Source: UMGS1519 sp050951005
GTDB lineage: Bacteria > Actinomycetota > Coriobacteriia > Coriobacteriales > Eggerthellaceae
Assembly (NCBI GenBank): GCA_050951005.1
Contig: JBMNIP010000002.1
Span: forward strand, 310,001 to 374,000
Direction: 5' to 3'
DNA length: 64,000 nucleotides
Of the stretch, positions 35,450 to 44,823 are shown one piece after another (within the stretch, counting starts at the first letter, position 1; each line of letters starts with the position of its first letter). The translations under genes were made by a program, and so were the position numbers. The notes under the pieces are model-generated. The model had not been told where the DNA came from, did no database searches, and was given only the letters and a program-made list of their open reading frames with translations.

Positions 35450-36913
35450 ATGAACAAAGAGATCCACGACCTGCGCTCAGCCTTGGAATTCCTCTCCAAG
35501 CAGGAAGGCCAGCTGATCGAGACCGATGTCGAAGTCGACCCGGTCGACGAACTCGCCGGCGTCTATCGCTACATCGGTGCGGGCGGGACGGTAAAGCGCC
35601 CCACCAAGACCGGTCCGGCGATGATATTCAACAACTTGAAGGGATTCCCCGGCGCCCGCTGCGTCATCGGCACCCTCTGCAGCCGCGAGCGTGTGGGCAT
35701 GCTGTTGGGCTGCGACCCGCGCAAGCTGGGCTTCCTGCTGAATGACGCGGTGAACCACCCGGTGGATCCCGTCGTGGTACCGAGCGCCGAAGCCCCCTGC
35801 CAGGAAATGGTCTATCGGGCCGATGATCCCGGATTCGATATCCGTACGTTGCTTCCCGCCTCCACGAACACACCCGACGATGCCGGCCCCTACATCACAA
35901 TGGGGCTCTGTTACGCCACCGACCCGAAAACCGGCGTGCATGATGTCACCATCCACCGTCTATGCCTGCAGGGCAAAGACGAGATCAGCATCTACATGGT
36001 ACCGGGAGCGCGGCACATCGGCCACTTCTTCGAAGAGGCAGAGGAGCTCAACCAGCCCCTTCCCATCTCCATCAGCGTCGGCGTCGACCCGGCCATCGAG
36101 ATGGGAACCTGCTTCGAGCCTCCGACCACCCCGCTCGGCTTCGACGAACTAACCATTGCCGGCGCCCTGCGCGGACAGGCGGTCGACCTGGTCGATTGCC
36201 TGACCATCGACGAGCGCGCCATCGCCCATGCCGAATACGTCATCGAAGGCGAGCTGATACCCGGCAAGCGCGTGGTAGAAGACCAGAACAGCCACACCGG
36301 CTTCGCCATGCCCGAGTTCCCCGGCTACACAGGCCCGGCAAATCCGGCTGTGCCCATTATCAAGGTGAAGGCCGTCACGACCCGCAAGGATCCCATCTGG
36401 CGCACCTGCATCGGCCCGTCCGAGGAACATGTATCGCTTGCCGGCATTCCGACCGAGGCTTCCATCCTGCAGATGGAGGAAGCGGCGCTGCCCGGCAAGG
36501 TGCAGAATGTGTATTGCGCCAGCTGCGGCGGCGGGAAATACTTGGCCGTGCTGCAATTCAAGAAGAGCCAGCCATCCGACGAGGGACGCCAGCGCCAAGC
36601 GGCCCTGCTTGCCTTCAGCGCTTTCAGCGAGCTGAAGAACGTGTTCCTGGTTGACGAGGATGTGGACTTGTTCGATATCAACGATGTCATCTGGGCAATG
36701 AACACGCGCTGCCAGAGCGATGTCGACATCATCAGCATCCCCGGTGTCCGCTGCCATCCACTGGACCCCTCGAACGATCCGACGATGTCGCCGAGCATCC
36801 GCGACCACGGCATCGCTACCAAGACGATTTTCGACTGCACCGTGCCGTTTGACCAGAAACATCGCTTCCACCGGGCACGCTTTGCCGAAGTCGACCCCTC
36901 CCGCTGGCTGTAG
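35450..36913 (+). CDS. UbiD-family prenylated-FMN decarboxylase (hydroxyarylic acid / gallate decarboxylase-like, LpdC)
   Basis: 487 residues, the size of LpdC/BsdC enzymes. Start has AAAGGAG seven bases before ATG. N-terminal LRSALEFLSKQEGQL; a middle prFMN-binding region with ITMGLCYATDPKTG, THIHRL-like VTIHRLCLQGKDE, and PISISVGVDPAIEMG. The catalytic Glu region is FAMPEFPGYTGP, preceded by AEYVIEGELIPGKR. It ends with LVDEDVDLFDINDVIWAM and PGVRCHPLDPS. Non-oxidative (de)carboxylation of a phenolic acid is the expected reaction; gallate, protocatechuate or 4-hydroxybenzoate are candidates and cannot be separated from sequence. With ubiX it is self-sufficient for cofactor. Confidence 0.9.
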   Translation: MNKEIHDLRSALEFLSKQEGQLIETDVEVDPVDELAGVYRYIGAGGTVKRPTKTGPAMIFNNLKGFPGARCVIGTLCSRERVGMLLGCDPRKLGFLLNDAVNHPVDPVVVPSAEAPCQEMVYRADDPGFDIRTLLPASTNTPDDAGPYITMGLCYATDPKTGVHDVTIHRLCLQGKDEISIYMVPGARHIGHFFEEAEELNQPLPISISVGVDPAIEMGTCFEPPTTPLGFDELTIAGALRGQAVDLVDCLTIDERAIAHAEYVIEGELIPGKRVVEDQNSHTGFAMPEFPGYTGPANPAVPIIKVKAVTTRKDPIWRTCIGPSEEHVSLAGIPTEASILQMEEAALPGKVQNVYCASCGGGKYLAVLQFKKSQPSDEGRQRQAALLAFSAFSELKNVFLVDEDVDLFDINDVIWAMNTRCQSDVDIISIPGVRCHPLDPSNDPTMSPSIRDHGIATKTIFDCTVPFDQKHRFHRARFAEVDPSRWL

Positions 36914-36932
36914 GACCGGCAGGCAGGTTCAG

Positions 36933-36963
36933 GGGGCAGGCGGCCTCTGCTGCCGCCTGCCCC
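36933..36963 (+). terminator. 12-bp hairpin between ubiD and ubiX
   Basis: GGGGCAGGCGGC at 36933-36944 pairs perfectly with 36952-36963, loop of 7. It lies in the 69-base gap, followed by TCTATTC and then the ubiX ribosome binding site. It may attenuate ubiX expression or protect the ubiD message end. Confidence 0.5.
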
Positions 36964-36982
36964 TCTATTCGGAAGGAGAATT

Positions 36983-37567
36983 GTGGGAACAAGACGATTG
37001 GTTGTCGGAATCACCGGCGCAAGCGGCACCCCGCTCGCCCTCCATTGCCTTCAGGTGCTGAATGCGATGGATGAAATCGAAGTCCATCTGATTGCCACCG
37101 AAGCCGCCAAGCTTACCGCCGTATATGAAAGCGACCTTCCCTTTTCCGGCATCGAGGCGCTGGCCGATGTCGTCCATGACGAGAGGTCGCTGGATGCAGC
37201 CCTCGCAAGCGGCACCTTCCCAACCCTCGGCATGTTGATCGTGCCGTGCTCGATGAAAACGGTCGCCGGCATTGCCAGCGGCTATTCGGACAATCTCCTG
37301 TTACGCGCGGCAGACGTCACGCTGAAAGAGCAGCGGCCGCTTGTGTTGGCAGCCCGCGAAACCCCGCTATCGCCCATCCACCTGCGCAACTTGGAAACCC
37401 TTTCCCGCCTTCCGCAGGTGCACATCGTTCCCCCGATGCTCACGTACTACACGAAACCGAAAAGCATCCACGATATGGAGCACCATCTGGTGGGCAAACT
37501 CCTTGCCCCCTTCGGAATCGAGGTGCCCGATTTGAGAATCTGGACCGGAACCGAGCCCGCCCAATAG
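36983..37567 (+). CDS. ubiX: UbiX-family flavin prenyltransferase
   Basis: 194 residues, GTG start with AAGGAG four bases upstream. Makes prenylated FMN from FMN and dimethylallyl phosphate. FMN-binding GITGASGTPLALHCL, phosphate-binding MLIVPCSMKTVAGIASGYSDNL and the C-terminal LVLAARETPLSPIHLRNLETLSR match the family. Serves the UbiD enzyme just upstream. A LysR gene converges on it 88 bases away. Confidence 0.95.
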   Translation: MGTRRLVVGITGASGTPLALHCLQVLNAMDEIEVHLIATEAAKLTAVYESDLPFSGIEALADVVHDERSLDAALASGTFPTLGMLIVPCSMKTVAGIASGYSDNLLLRAADVTLKEQRPLVLAARETPLSPIHLRNLETLSRLPQVHIVPPMLTYYTKPKSIHDMEHHLVGKLLAPFGIEVPDLRIWTGTEPAQ

Positions 37568-37654
37568 GGGCCAGCCGACCACCAGCCCCCGGGTTTTGGA
37601 TAGAAAAGCTGCAGACAGCTGAAAACGGCTGCCCGCCATCAGCCGGTCCCCCGA

Positions 37655-38581
37655 CTATCCCTTCGGCGCAGTAGCCTCCAGCCTATCGACCGAGCGGCGC
37701 AACGGGGCGCGCTCGGTGAAAAAACGCACGAAGCTCTTCACGATATCGGGGCTGTACTCATCATCGCGATAGGTCAGATAGGCCTTGTGGAATCCCTTGT
37801 CGAGGGTATCAACCTTGACGAACGACAGATGATCGAACGCCTGCAGCAGAAACGATTGCACAACCAGGGCGATCAACGAGGGATCAGCCTCAACCATCGA
37901 GCACATGGTGATGCCGTCGCTGTATGACAGGTCCGGATCCAGCTCATTGCGCTCGAATCGTTCCTGCAGTTCGGAGAAAACCGAGCTGCGCGAACCGTAG
38001 GATAACAGGTGATAAGGGCGCAGCTGTGAAAGCGATACCGATGTTCGGCGGGCAAGCGGATGCTCCTCATTGACCGCCAACCGCAGATCGAAGGAGCGGA
38101 ATGGGATCGATATCAGATTCGGATCGTCGCTTTTCGTACCGACGAACACCACGTCGTAGAGCCCTGACTCCAATCCCTTCAGCAGGGCATGGGTACGATC
38201 TTGACGGATATCGAGCGTAACCGCTGTCGGCGCGGAAGCACGGAACTCCTTCATGTTCCTGGCCCACTCCACATCCTGGACCGCGTAGATTGCGCCGATG
38301 CGCACCGTCATACGCCGCAGGCCCGCACGCTGCTCGACAAGGTCCACACCCTTGTCCAGATTCTGCAACGCCATATTCACATAGCGGTAGAAATCCTGCC
38401 CATACGGTGTCAATTTGACGGCACGCGTCTTCTTCTGGAACAGCGGCGCGCCGAGCTCCTTCTCAAGAGCAGAGATGGCTGCCGAGAGCGTCGGCTGCGC
38501 GATGTAGAGTTCCTGCGCCGCCTTCGTGTAGTGCTTTACCTCCACCAGCTTCTTGAAATAGTACAGATGCGATAGGTTCAT
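37655..38581 (-). CDS. LysR-family transcriptional regulator
   Basis: 308 residues from the ATG at 38581 with GGGAGG upstream; the frame extends further but without protein-like sequence. N-terminal winged helix MNLSHLYYFKKLVEV, HYTKAAQELYIAQPTLSAAISALEKELG, then LFQKKTRAVKLTPYG, followed by a periplasmic-binding-like effector domain (VRIGAIYAVQDVEW onward). It faces the lpdD-ubiD-ubiX operon tail to tail and may control it, although LysR genes more often diverge from their targets. It lies 58 bases after proS and could be read through from there. Confidence 0.92.
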   Translation of the reverse strand: MNLSHLYYFKKLVEVKHYTKAAQELYIAQPTLSAAISALEKELGAPLFQKKTRAVKLTPYGQDFYRYVNMALQNLDKGVDLVEQRAGLRRMTVRIGAIYAVQDVEWARNMKEFRASAPTAVTLDIRQDRTHALLKGLESGLYDVVFVGTKSDDPNLISIPFRSFDLRLAVNEEHPLARRTSVSLSQLRPYHLLSYGSRSSVFSELQERFERNELDPDLSYSDGITMCSMVEADPSLIALVVQSFLLQAFDHLSFVKVDTLDKGFHKAYLTYRDDEYSPDIVKSFVRFFTERAPLRRSVDRLEATAPKG

Positions 38582-38639
38582 GCCGCCTCCCTTCGGTCGA
38601 ATCGAATCGCAGCGCCAAGAAAAGGCGTCTGCCCTGCAA

Positions 38640-40415
38640 CTAGCCGTTGGACGAGACGTCGAATTCGCCGCGAAGCATCGCGGAAAGATAGGTATGCACA
38701 CTCTCGCGTTGGCGGAAGAACAGCGACTTCGCCTCGATGATGCTGGACAGGGACACGTCTCCACGCTCGCCGGTGGTACGCAGCTTTATCTCGACGGTGC
38801 CGTTGTCCAGACCGCGCTTGCCGACGATGATCTGCACCGGCCAGCCCATCAAATCGGCATCGGCGAACTTCACGCCCGGACGCTCCTTGCGATCGTCGAT
38901 GGCCACATCCACGTTGCTCTCCTGCAAGCCCTTCATAATGGACTCGGAGACGCGGGCCACGCGCTCGTCTTTATCTCCGTTGAGCTCGATGACGATCACC
39001 TGCGCCGGCGCCAGCATGACCGGCCAGATGATGCCGTCTTCGTCGCTGTGCTGCTCGACGACGGCAGCCAGCGTACGGCTGATGCCCACGCCATAGCAGC
39101 CCATGAGGAAGTATTGTTCCTTGCCGTCTTTATCCAGATAGGTGGCGTTCATGGTACGGGAGTACTTGTCGCCCAGCTGGAAGATCTGCGAGACCTCGAT
39201 ACCACGGCAGCTTTCCAGAATCGCCGAGCATTTAGGGCAGATGTCTCCCGCCTTTGCCACACACAGGTCGGCCCAAACATCCACGGTGAAATCTTCGCCC
39301 TGGCGGGCTCCCACATAGTGGTATCCGTCCTCGTTGGCACCTACTACCCAGCGCTCGACCGACTTCAGATTGCTGTCGGCGTATACGGGAATGCCGGCAG
39401 GCAGCCCGACCGGGCCTATCGAACCCTTGGGCAGGCCGGCCGCCTCCATCTCCTGGTCGGTGGCGGGGCGGAACCCTTCGATCAAGTTGCCCGCCTTGAT
39501 CTCGTTGATCTCGTGGTTGCCCGGCACGAACAACGCTACGAGCTTGTTATCCTTATCGGCGCCAATGAAAGCCTTGACCGTGGCGGACTCGGAGATCTTC
39601 AGGAACTTGGCCAAGTCCTCGATGGTGTGCACGCCCGGCGTCTCGATCTTCTCCATATGGTCGGTGCCGTACGACGTCGGACGGCTGATGCAGGCAGCCG
39701 CTTCGGTATCGGAGGCATAACCGCAGTCGGGACAGGTCACCAACTCTGCTTCGCCCGAATCGGCAAGCGCCATGAACTCGGTGCTCACCTTGCCGCCGAT
39801 CTGGCCGGAATCCGCATCGACTGCACGGTACTCCAAACCGCAGCGCTTGCAGATGCGCCCGTAGGCTTCGCCCATCCTATCGTAGATTTCCTGCAGGGAC
39901 TCCTGCGAGGTGCTGAAACTGTAGGCATCCTTCATGATGAACTCGCGACTGCGCAACAGCCCGAAGCGCGGGCGAATCTCATCGCGGTATTTCGTCTGAA
40001 TCTGGTAGAGGACCACCGGCAACTGCTTATATGAACGCAGCTCGTTACGCACCAGCGCGGTAATCAGCTCCTCATGCGTGGGTCCGAGGCAAAATCCATG
40101 ATCATGACGGTCACGCAGGCGCATCAGCTCCGGGCCGTAATCGTCCCATCTGCCACTTTCCTTCCAAAGATCATCCGGTTGCAATGCCGGCATCAAGATT
40201 TCCTGGGCGCCGATGGCATCCATCTCCTCGCGTACGATCTGCTCGATCTTGCGCAGCACAATCTGCCCCAACGGCAGATACGTGTAGATGCCCGATGCGG
40301 TGCGCCGGATCATGCCCGCACGCAGTAACAGCTTATGGCTGGCAATATCCGCTTCAGCGGGATCCTCTTTCAGCGTGGGAGCATACAGCTCGCTCATCCG
40401 GATAACTCTGCTCAT
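38640..40415 (-). CDS. proS: proline--tRNA ligase (bacterial type with editing domain)
   Basis: 591 residues, typical for the bacterial ProS. Class II core motifs: GIYTYLPLGQIVLRKI (motif 1 region), RPRFGLLRSREFIMKDAYSF (motif 2) and CYGVGISRTLAAVVEQ (motif 3). Between motifs 2 and 3 sits the YbaK-like editing insertion (TIEDLAKFLKISESATVKAF... GSIGPVGLP). The C-terminal anticodon domain begins APAQVIVIEL. The ATG overlaps the ispG stop (ATGA at 40412-40415). Confidence 0.97.
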   Translation of the reverse strand: MSRVIRMSELYAPTLKEDPAEADIASHKLLLRAGMIRRTASGIYTYLPLGQIVLRKIEQIVREEMDAIGAQEILMPALQPDDLWKESGRWDDYGPELMRLRDRHDHGFCLGPTHEELITALVRNELRSYKQLPVVLYQIQTKYRDEIRPRFGLLRSREFIMKDAYSFSTSQESLQEIYDRMGEAYGRICKRCGLEYRAVDADSGQIGGKVSTEFMALADSGEAELVTCPDCGYASDTEAAACISRPTSYGTDHMEKIETPGVHTIEDLAKFLKISESATVKAFIGADKDNKLVALFVPGNHEINEIKAGNLIEGFRPATDQEMEAAGLPKGSIGPVGLPAGIPVYADSNLKSVERWVVGANEDGYHYVGARQGEDFTVDVWADLCVAKAGDICPKCSAILESCRGIEVSQIFQLGDKYSRTMNATYLDKDGKEQYFLMGCYGVGISRTLAAVVEQHSDEDGIIWPVMLAPAQVIVIELNGDKDERVARVSESIMKGLQESNVDVAIDDRKERPGVKFADADLMGWPVQIIVGKRGLDNGTVEIKLRTTGERGDVSLSSIIEAKSLFFRQRESVHTYLSAMLRGEFDVSSNG

Positions 40416-41467
40416 AGATTCTCCAACTCCTCTACCAAGGCGTCCACTATCTGATTTTGCGAGACTTTCCGCATTATAGACCCGTTGCGGAACAGGATGC
40501 CCGCCCCATCACCGCAGGCAACCCCGATATCGGCATCAGCCGCTTCGCCCGGGCCGTTCACCACGCACCCCATCACCGCAACCTTCACCGGTTTATCCAG
40601 ATGCCCGATGCGCTCCTCCACCTGCTTGGCAAGCGATATCAAATCCACCTTACAGCGCCCGCAGGTCGGGCAGCTGATAATCTCGGGATGGCGGCGGCGC
40701 AACCCGAGCGCTGCAAGGAGCGTCCATGCTGCATGGACCTCTTGCACCAGATCGTCGGTCAACGATATACGCAGTGTATCGCCGATTCCCTCTTCCAGCA
40801 GGATGCCGAGCCCTGCCGCCGACTTCACCAGACCCTGGAACAGCGTCCCTGCCTCCGTGATGCCGATGTGCAGCGGCACGTCGGGGATCTCCCGGGACAG
40901 GATGCGATAGGCCTCGACGGTCGTCGGCACATCATGGGCTTTGGCAGAAACCACAATATCGGTAAAGCCCCGCTCATGGAAATGGGCTACGTAATCGATA
41001 GCGCTCTGGGCGATCTTTTCGGCCAGCGTCAGATCGAGGCGCTGCTTGAGCTCATCGTCAAGCGATCCAGCGTTAACCCCGATACGGATGGGGATGCCCG
41101 CTTCCCCCGCGGCATCGATGACCGCATCCGTGCGTTCCCAGCTGCCGATGTTCCCGGGATTAATACGCAATTTCGCCGCCCCGTGCTTTGCCGCTTCGAC
41201 GGCGATGCGGTAATCGAAATGAACGTCAGCGACCACGGGAAGCGGAGATGCCGCACACACCTCCGAAAAAGTTCCGAGACACGAAAGCGACGGAATCGCC
41301 ATACGGATGATCTCGCATCCCTCTTCAGCGCAGCGCTCGATCTGGGCAAGATTCGCAGCAGCGTCATCGGCGGGAGCGTTGAGCATCGATTGCACCGCAC
41401 ACGGTGCACCGCCCCCGATAGGAACGGTGCCGACCATCACCTGATGCGTGCGTTCGTTCGGTTTCAT
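40412..41467 (-). CDS. ispG: 4-hydroxy-3-methylbut-2-enyl-diphosphate synthase
   Basis: 351 residues. Fe-S enzyme of the methylerythritol phosphate route. N-terminal TIM barrel from VPIGGGAPCAVQSMLNA with IRMAIPS and VADVHFDYRIAVEAA; C-terminal cluster domain with ISCPTCGRCKVDL and VAVMGCVVNGPGEA, giving the three cysteine ligands. GGGAGGAG ribosome binding site. With dxr in the same run it shows that isoprenoids are made by the MEP pathway. Confidence 0.97.
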   Translation of the reverse strand: MKPNERTHQVMVGTVPIGGGAPCAVQSMLNAPADDAAANLAQIERCAEEGCEIIRMAIPSLSCLGTFSEVCAASPLPVVADVHFDYRIAVEAAKHGAAKLRINPGNIGSWERTDAVIDAAGEAGIPIRIGVNAGSLDDELKQRLDLTLAEKIAQSAIDYVAHFHERGFTDIVVSAKAHDVPTTVEAYRILSREIPDVPLHIGITEAGTLFQGLVKSAAGLGILLEEGIGDTLRISLTDDLVQEVHAAWTLLAALGLRRRHPEIISCPTCGRCKVDLISLAKQVEERIGHLDKPVKVAVMGCVVNGPGEAADADIGVACGDGAGILFRNGSIMRKVSQNQIVDALVEELENL

Positions 41468-41594
41468 CGATTCTCCTCCCGTCGGCTATTCTACCCGTAC
41501 TGCCGAATCCGCCCCACAGCAGTCGCCGTCTGCCTGCAAACCGTTATTTCATACCGCCAAGGGGCCGCGATTCCGACGAAGGGCACCCGCCCAT

Positions 41595-42647
41595 CTACCA
41601 GTTGCCGAAAATGAACCGTTGGATATCCTGGTTCAGCATGACGACGAACAGTCCCATGAAGAGTGCCATACCGGTAACCGATAGAGCGCTGAGGGCACGG
41701 GCTGAAATGTTCTTGCGACGGATGGCCTGGTAGATCTCGACCACGAATCGTCCGCCGTCCAGTGGGGGAATCGGAATCAGGTTCATCAGACCGAGCGACA
41801 CCGAAATAGCCGCCATGAAGAACAGGAAGTTCACGAAGCCCGCATCGGCTGCCGATTTCGACAGCACCGCGATACCGAGCACCGAGGTCGAATTCGACAA
41901 GGTGTCCCCCACCGTGGAGGGATTGAACAACCCGACAATGGCCACCAGCACCAACCAGATGTAATGGAAGCCGGCAGCCACGGCGCGCAGCGGGTCGACG
42001 GTCAGATGGGTGGTAACGCCGGAAGCATCCGTGTAATCCACTCCGAGAATACTGTAGATGACGATGAACGCCACAACGGCGAACAGCAGGTTCATTCCCG
42101 GACCGGCAAGGACAATGCAGATGCGCTTCCAGAACGGCAGCATGCGATACTGCTGCGCGCGTTCGCTTTGGTAGAACGCCTCCACATCCCCAAGCGGACG
42201 CGCCTGTCCGATGGCATACCCATCCCGTTCCGGGGTGCGGTAGGTCTCCTCCTCATCGCGGGACTTCGGGGCTTCGAGCGTGCCCCATTCGAACAGCTCG
42301 TCAAGCGCATCGCGCGCCTCGTCTTCGGAAACCTCGAGGACATCGGCCGCCTGCGCAACCGTCACCGAGCCCTGCTCGTATGCAAGCGCCATCAGCCTGC
42401 GCAGATGGGGGCTTTCCTCCCCCGGCTCCATGCCGCATACGCGCGCATAACCTCCCAAGGGCACTACGGTAACCCCGAATTTCGTGCCATGCCAGGTGAA
42501 ATGCAGGTTGGGACCGGGAAACCCGAGCATGAACTCCGAAACGCGGACCTTGAATGCACGCGCCACCAGGAAATGACCGCCTTCGTGTATGAATACCAGG
42601 ACGCTTAAGATCAGCACCAGGTAGATAATCATCCAAACGACGTCCAT
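41595..42647 (-). CDS. site-2 (RseP/M50-type) intramembrane metalloprotease lacking a recognisable PDZ domain
   Basis: 350 residues. The zinc motif is HEGGH (21-25) in the first helix, with the third ligand in NLIPIPPLDGG (Asp297). Membrane helices lie at about 4-24, 175-201, 226-243, 272-296 and 322-340. E. coli RseP has PDZ domains between its second and third helices; here that loop is only about 25 residues (VDYTDASGVTTHLTVDPLR). Instead, about 90 residues lie between the first helix region and the second. Part of this (81-130) reads as a small helix-turn-helix, with VTVAQAADVLEVSEDEARDA and a following LDELFEWGTLEAP wing. AAGGAG precedes the ATG. It sits between dxr and ispG, the usual rseP position. 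Confidence 0.9.
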   Translation of the reverse strand: MDVVWMIIYLVLILSVLVFIHEGGHFLVARAFKVRVSEFMLGFPGPNLHFTWHGTKFGVTVVPLGGYARVCGMEPGEESPHLRRLMALAYEQGSVTVAQAADVLEVSEDEARDALDELFEWGTLEAPKSRDEEETYRTPERDGYAIGQARPLGDVEAFYQSERAQQYRMLPFWKRICIVLAGPGMNLLFAVVAFIVIYSILGVDYTDASGVTTHLTVDPLRAVAAGFHYIWLVLVAIVGLFNPSTVGDTLSNSTSVLGIAVLSKSAADAGFVNFLFFMAAISVSLGLMNLIPIPPLDGGRFVVEIYQAIRRKNISARALSALSVTGMALFMGLFVVMLNQDIQRFIFGNW

Positions 42648-42656
42648 GCGCGCTCC

Positions 42657-43904
42657 TTACCGGGCCGCCGCATCCAGGAACGCACGCGCTTGCTTCCGGG
42701 CGAGCGCATCGACCTCCTGCAGCTGTTCGATGCTTTCAACCGGGCATGCCTCTGTCTGCTCCATGACGGATTCCACCACCTGGGCGATTTGCAGAAAAGC
42801 GCACTCGCCCGCCAAAAACGATGCAACCGCCACTTCATTGGCAGCGTTCATGGCTGCCGGCAGCGTGCCGCCCGTCTCTCCTGCTGCACGGGCGAGCGCC
42901 AGGCAGCGGAAGGTATCGGTATCGGGTGCGTAGAATTCGAGCGCACCGAGCGTGCGGAAATCGAGGGGTTCGACCGGGGCATCCCAGCGCTCGGGATAGG
43001 ACAGCGCAAACTGGATGGGAATACGCATATCGGTGGTGCCCAGGTGGGCCTTCACGCTCCCATCAACATATTCGACCATGGAATGGATGGCGCTTTGCGG
43101 CTGCACCACCACTTCGATACGATCGTAGGGCATGGCAAACAGATGATGCGCTTCGATGACTTCGAGCCCCTTGTTCATCAGGGTCGATGAATCGATGGTG
43201 ATCTTCGGTCCCATGTGCCACGTGGGATGCGCAAGCGCCTGTTCGACATTGACGTCCTTCAGCTCCTCGCAGGTGCGGCCGCGGAACGGCCCGCCGGATG
43301 CGGTAACCCAGAGCTTGTTGACCTCCTCATGCTTCTCACCAAGAAGGCATTGGTAGATAGCCCCATGCTCGGAATCGATGGGCAGCAGCGTTTCGTGCGT
43401 GCTCAGGGGCATCAGCAAATCGCCGCCCACCACCAGGGATTCCTTATTCGCCAGAGCAAGCTTCCTGCCCGCCTTCAAGGTTGCATAGCTTGCGCGCAGG
43501 CCCGCAGCGCCAACCAAAGCGTTGACAACCAAGTCGACGCCATCCTGTTTGCACAGGTCTTCGATACCGTCGGAGCCGAAAGCGATCTCCGGTCCGATCT
43601 GCCAACCGGCCTCGTCGCGAATATCGGTCAGCCGCGCCCACAGGTTGGTACGTTCGTGGCCGTCCAGCTCGTCGTTGCCCACAACGACGAAGCGAGGCTT
43701 GAATTCTGCAATCTGATCGCACAACAGGTCGATGCTGCTATGAACCGCCAAGCCGACCACATTCAGGCGGTCGGGATGCCGACGTACCACGTCCAGCGTC
43801 TGTCGGCCGATGGAACCGCTCGATCCCAGGACGACGATATTCTTCATGCAGGGATCCGGCGCCGATTGCGCCTGCCGGTCGACCACGTCACAGGAAATAG
43901 ACAT
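42657..43904 (-). CDS. dxr: 1-deoxy-D-xylulose 5-phosphate reductoisomerase
   Basis: 415 residues if started at the ATG at 43904 (GGGAGG 11 bases upstream, overlapping cdsA by 17 bases). The ATG at 43847, right at KNIVVLGSSGSIGRQTL, matches other Dxr N-termini better but has only a weak binding site. NADPH motif GSSGSIG, the metal and substrate block ALANKESLVVGG and PIDSEHGAIYQCL, and ITIDSSTLMNKGLEVIEAHHLF are all present. Second step of the MEP pathway; target of fosmidomycin. Confidence 0.96.
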   Translation of the reverse strand: MSISCDVVDRQAQSAPDPCMKNIVVLGSSGSIGRQTLDVVRRHPDRLNVVGLAVHSSIDLLCDQIAEFKPRFVVVGNDELDGHERTNLWARLTDIRDEAGWQIGPEIAFGSDGIEDLCKQDGVDLVVNALVGAAGLRASYATLKAGRKLALANKESLVVGGDLLMPLSTHETLLPIDSEHGAIYQCLLGEKHEEVNKLWVTASGGPFRGRTCEELKDVNVEQALAHPTWHMGPKITIDSSTLMNKGLEVIEAHHLFAMPYDRIEVVVQPQSAIHSMVEYVDGSVKAHLGTTDMRIPIQFALSYPERWDAPVEPLDFRTLGALEFYAPDTDTFRCLALARAAGETGGTLPAAMNAANEVAVASFLAGECAFLQIAQVVESVMEQTEACPVESIEQLQEVDALARKQARAFLDAAAR

Positions 43905-44823
43905 TGGGTATACAGCCTCCCATAATCAGAAGCGCACAGGCAACCACCGAGCAGACGAACAGGGAGTCGCAACGATCGAGCAAGCCGCCGTGCCCGGGCA
44001 TGATCGTGCCGGAATCCTTAACGCCGGCATTGCGCTTCATACGGCTTTCCACCAGATCTCCGAGTACCCCGCAGGCGCCGCAGAAAACGCCGAAGAGAAT
44101 GGCCTCCCAGATGGGCATGTTCACTCCGGGGACGAACGACATCGCCACCCAGAGCACCGCAGAAGCGAATAGCCCGCCGAAGAACCCTTCCCAGCTTTTC
44201 TTCGGAGAGGTGCGGGGAGCCAGCTTGTGCTTGCCGAATTTCCGTCCCACCAGATAGGCCAGACCGTCATTGAACCAGATGCTGAAGAACAGCAGCAGGC
44301 ACAACACACCGCCCCATGGTTCCGGCAGCGATTGGCGGATAACCAGGATGCCGCATATCATGAGCCCAGTATAGGCCGCGCCGAAGAAGCTGATGGCCAC
44401 ATCGGCGATTCGGGAGCGCATGAAATACGTGTACCACACCAACAATGCCAGCAGCAGGATGATGGTAACCAGCATGACGCCCGTCATGCCGAACCACAAC
44501 AGCGCAAACGGATAGCAGGCTGCACCGATGACGCCGAGCTCCTCGTTCGGCAACTTGGCATCGACCCGCTCCATCCAAAAGAATTCGCCTGCGCAGATAG
44601 CGGCGGTCACCGCGAGCATCGCGGTGGCAACCGTCTCGTTAATCAGGATACAGGCTGCCGTCAAGCTGATGTAGATCGCCCCTGTGCGCAAGCGTACCTG
44701 CAGGGAGCTGGCATGCTTCAGGCGCTCAGGAGCCTTCTCGTAAGCTTTGTTCTTCGCCTTGGTGCCGAAGCGTTCTTCCATAGGCTTCGGTTCGGTGCGG
44801 CGATCTCGGTTCGTAGGGCTCAT
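43888..44823 (-). CDS. cdsA: phosphatidate cytidylyltransferase
   Basis: 311 residues, about eight membrane helices after a basic 45-residue cytoplasmic head. Makes CDP-diacylglycerol. Family signature SPKKSWEGFFGG and the C-terminal GDLVESRMKRNAGVKDSG followed by MPGHGGLLDRCDS. The start overlaps the uppS stop (ATGA at 44820-44823). Confidence 0.96.
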   Translation of the reverse strand: MSPTNRDRRTEPKPMEERFGTKAKNKAYEKAPERLKHASSLQVRLRTGAIYISLTAACILINETVATAMLAVTAAICAGEFFWMERVDAKLPNEELGVIGAACYPFALLWFGMTGVMLVTIILLLALLVWYTYFMRSRIADVAISFFGAAYTGLMICGILVIRQSLPEPWGGVLCLLLFFSIWFNDGLAYLVGRKFGKHKLAPRTSPKKSWEGFFGGLFASAVLWVAMSFVPGVNMPIWEAILFGVFCGACGVLGDLVESRMKRNAGVKDSGTIMPGHGGLLDRCDSLFVCSVVACALLIMGGCIPNVYFL

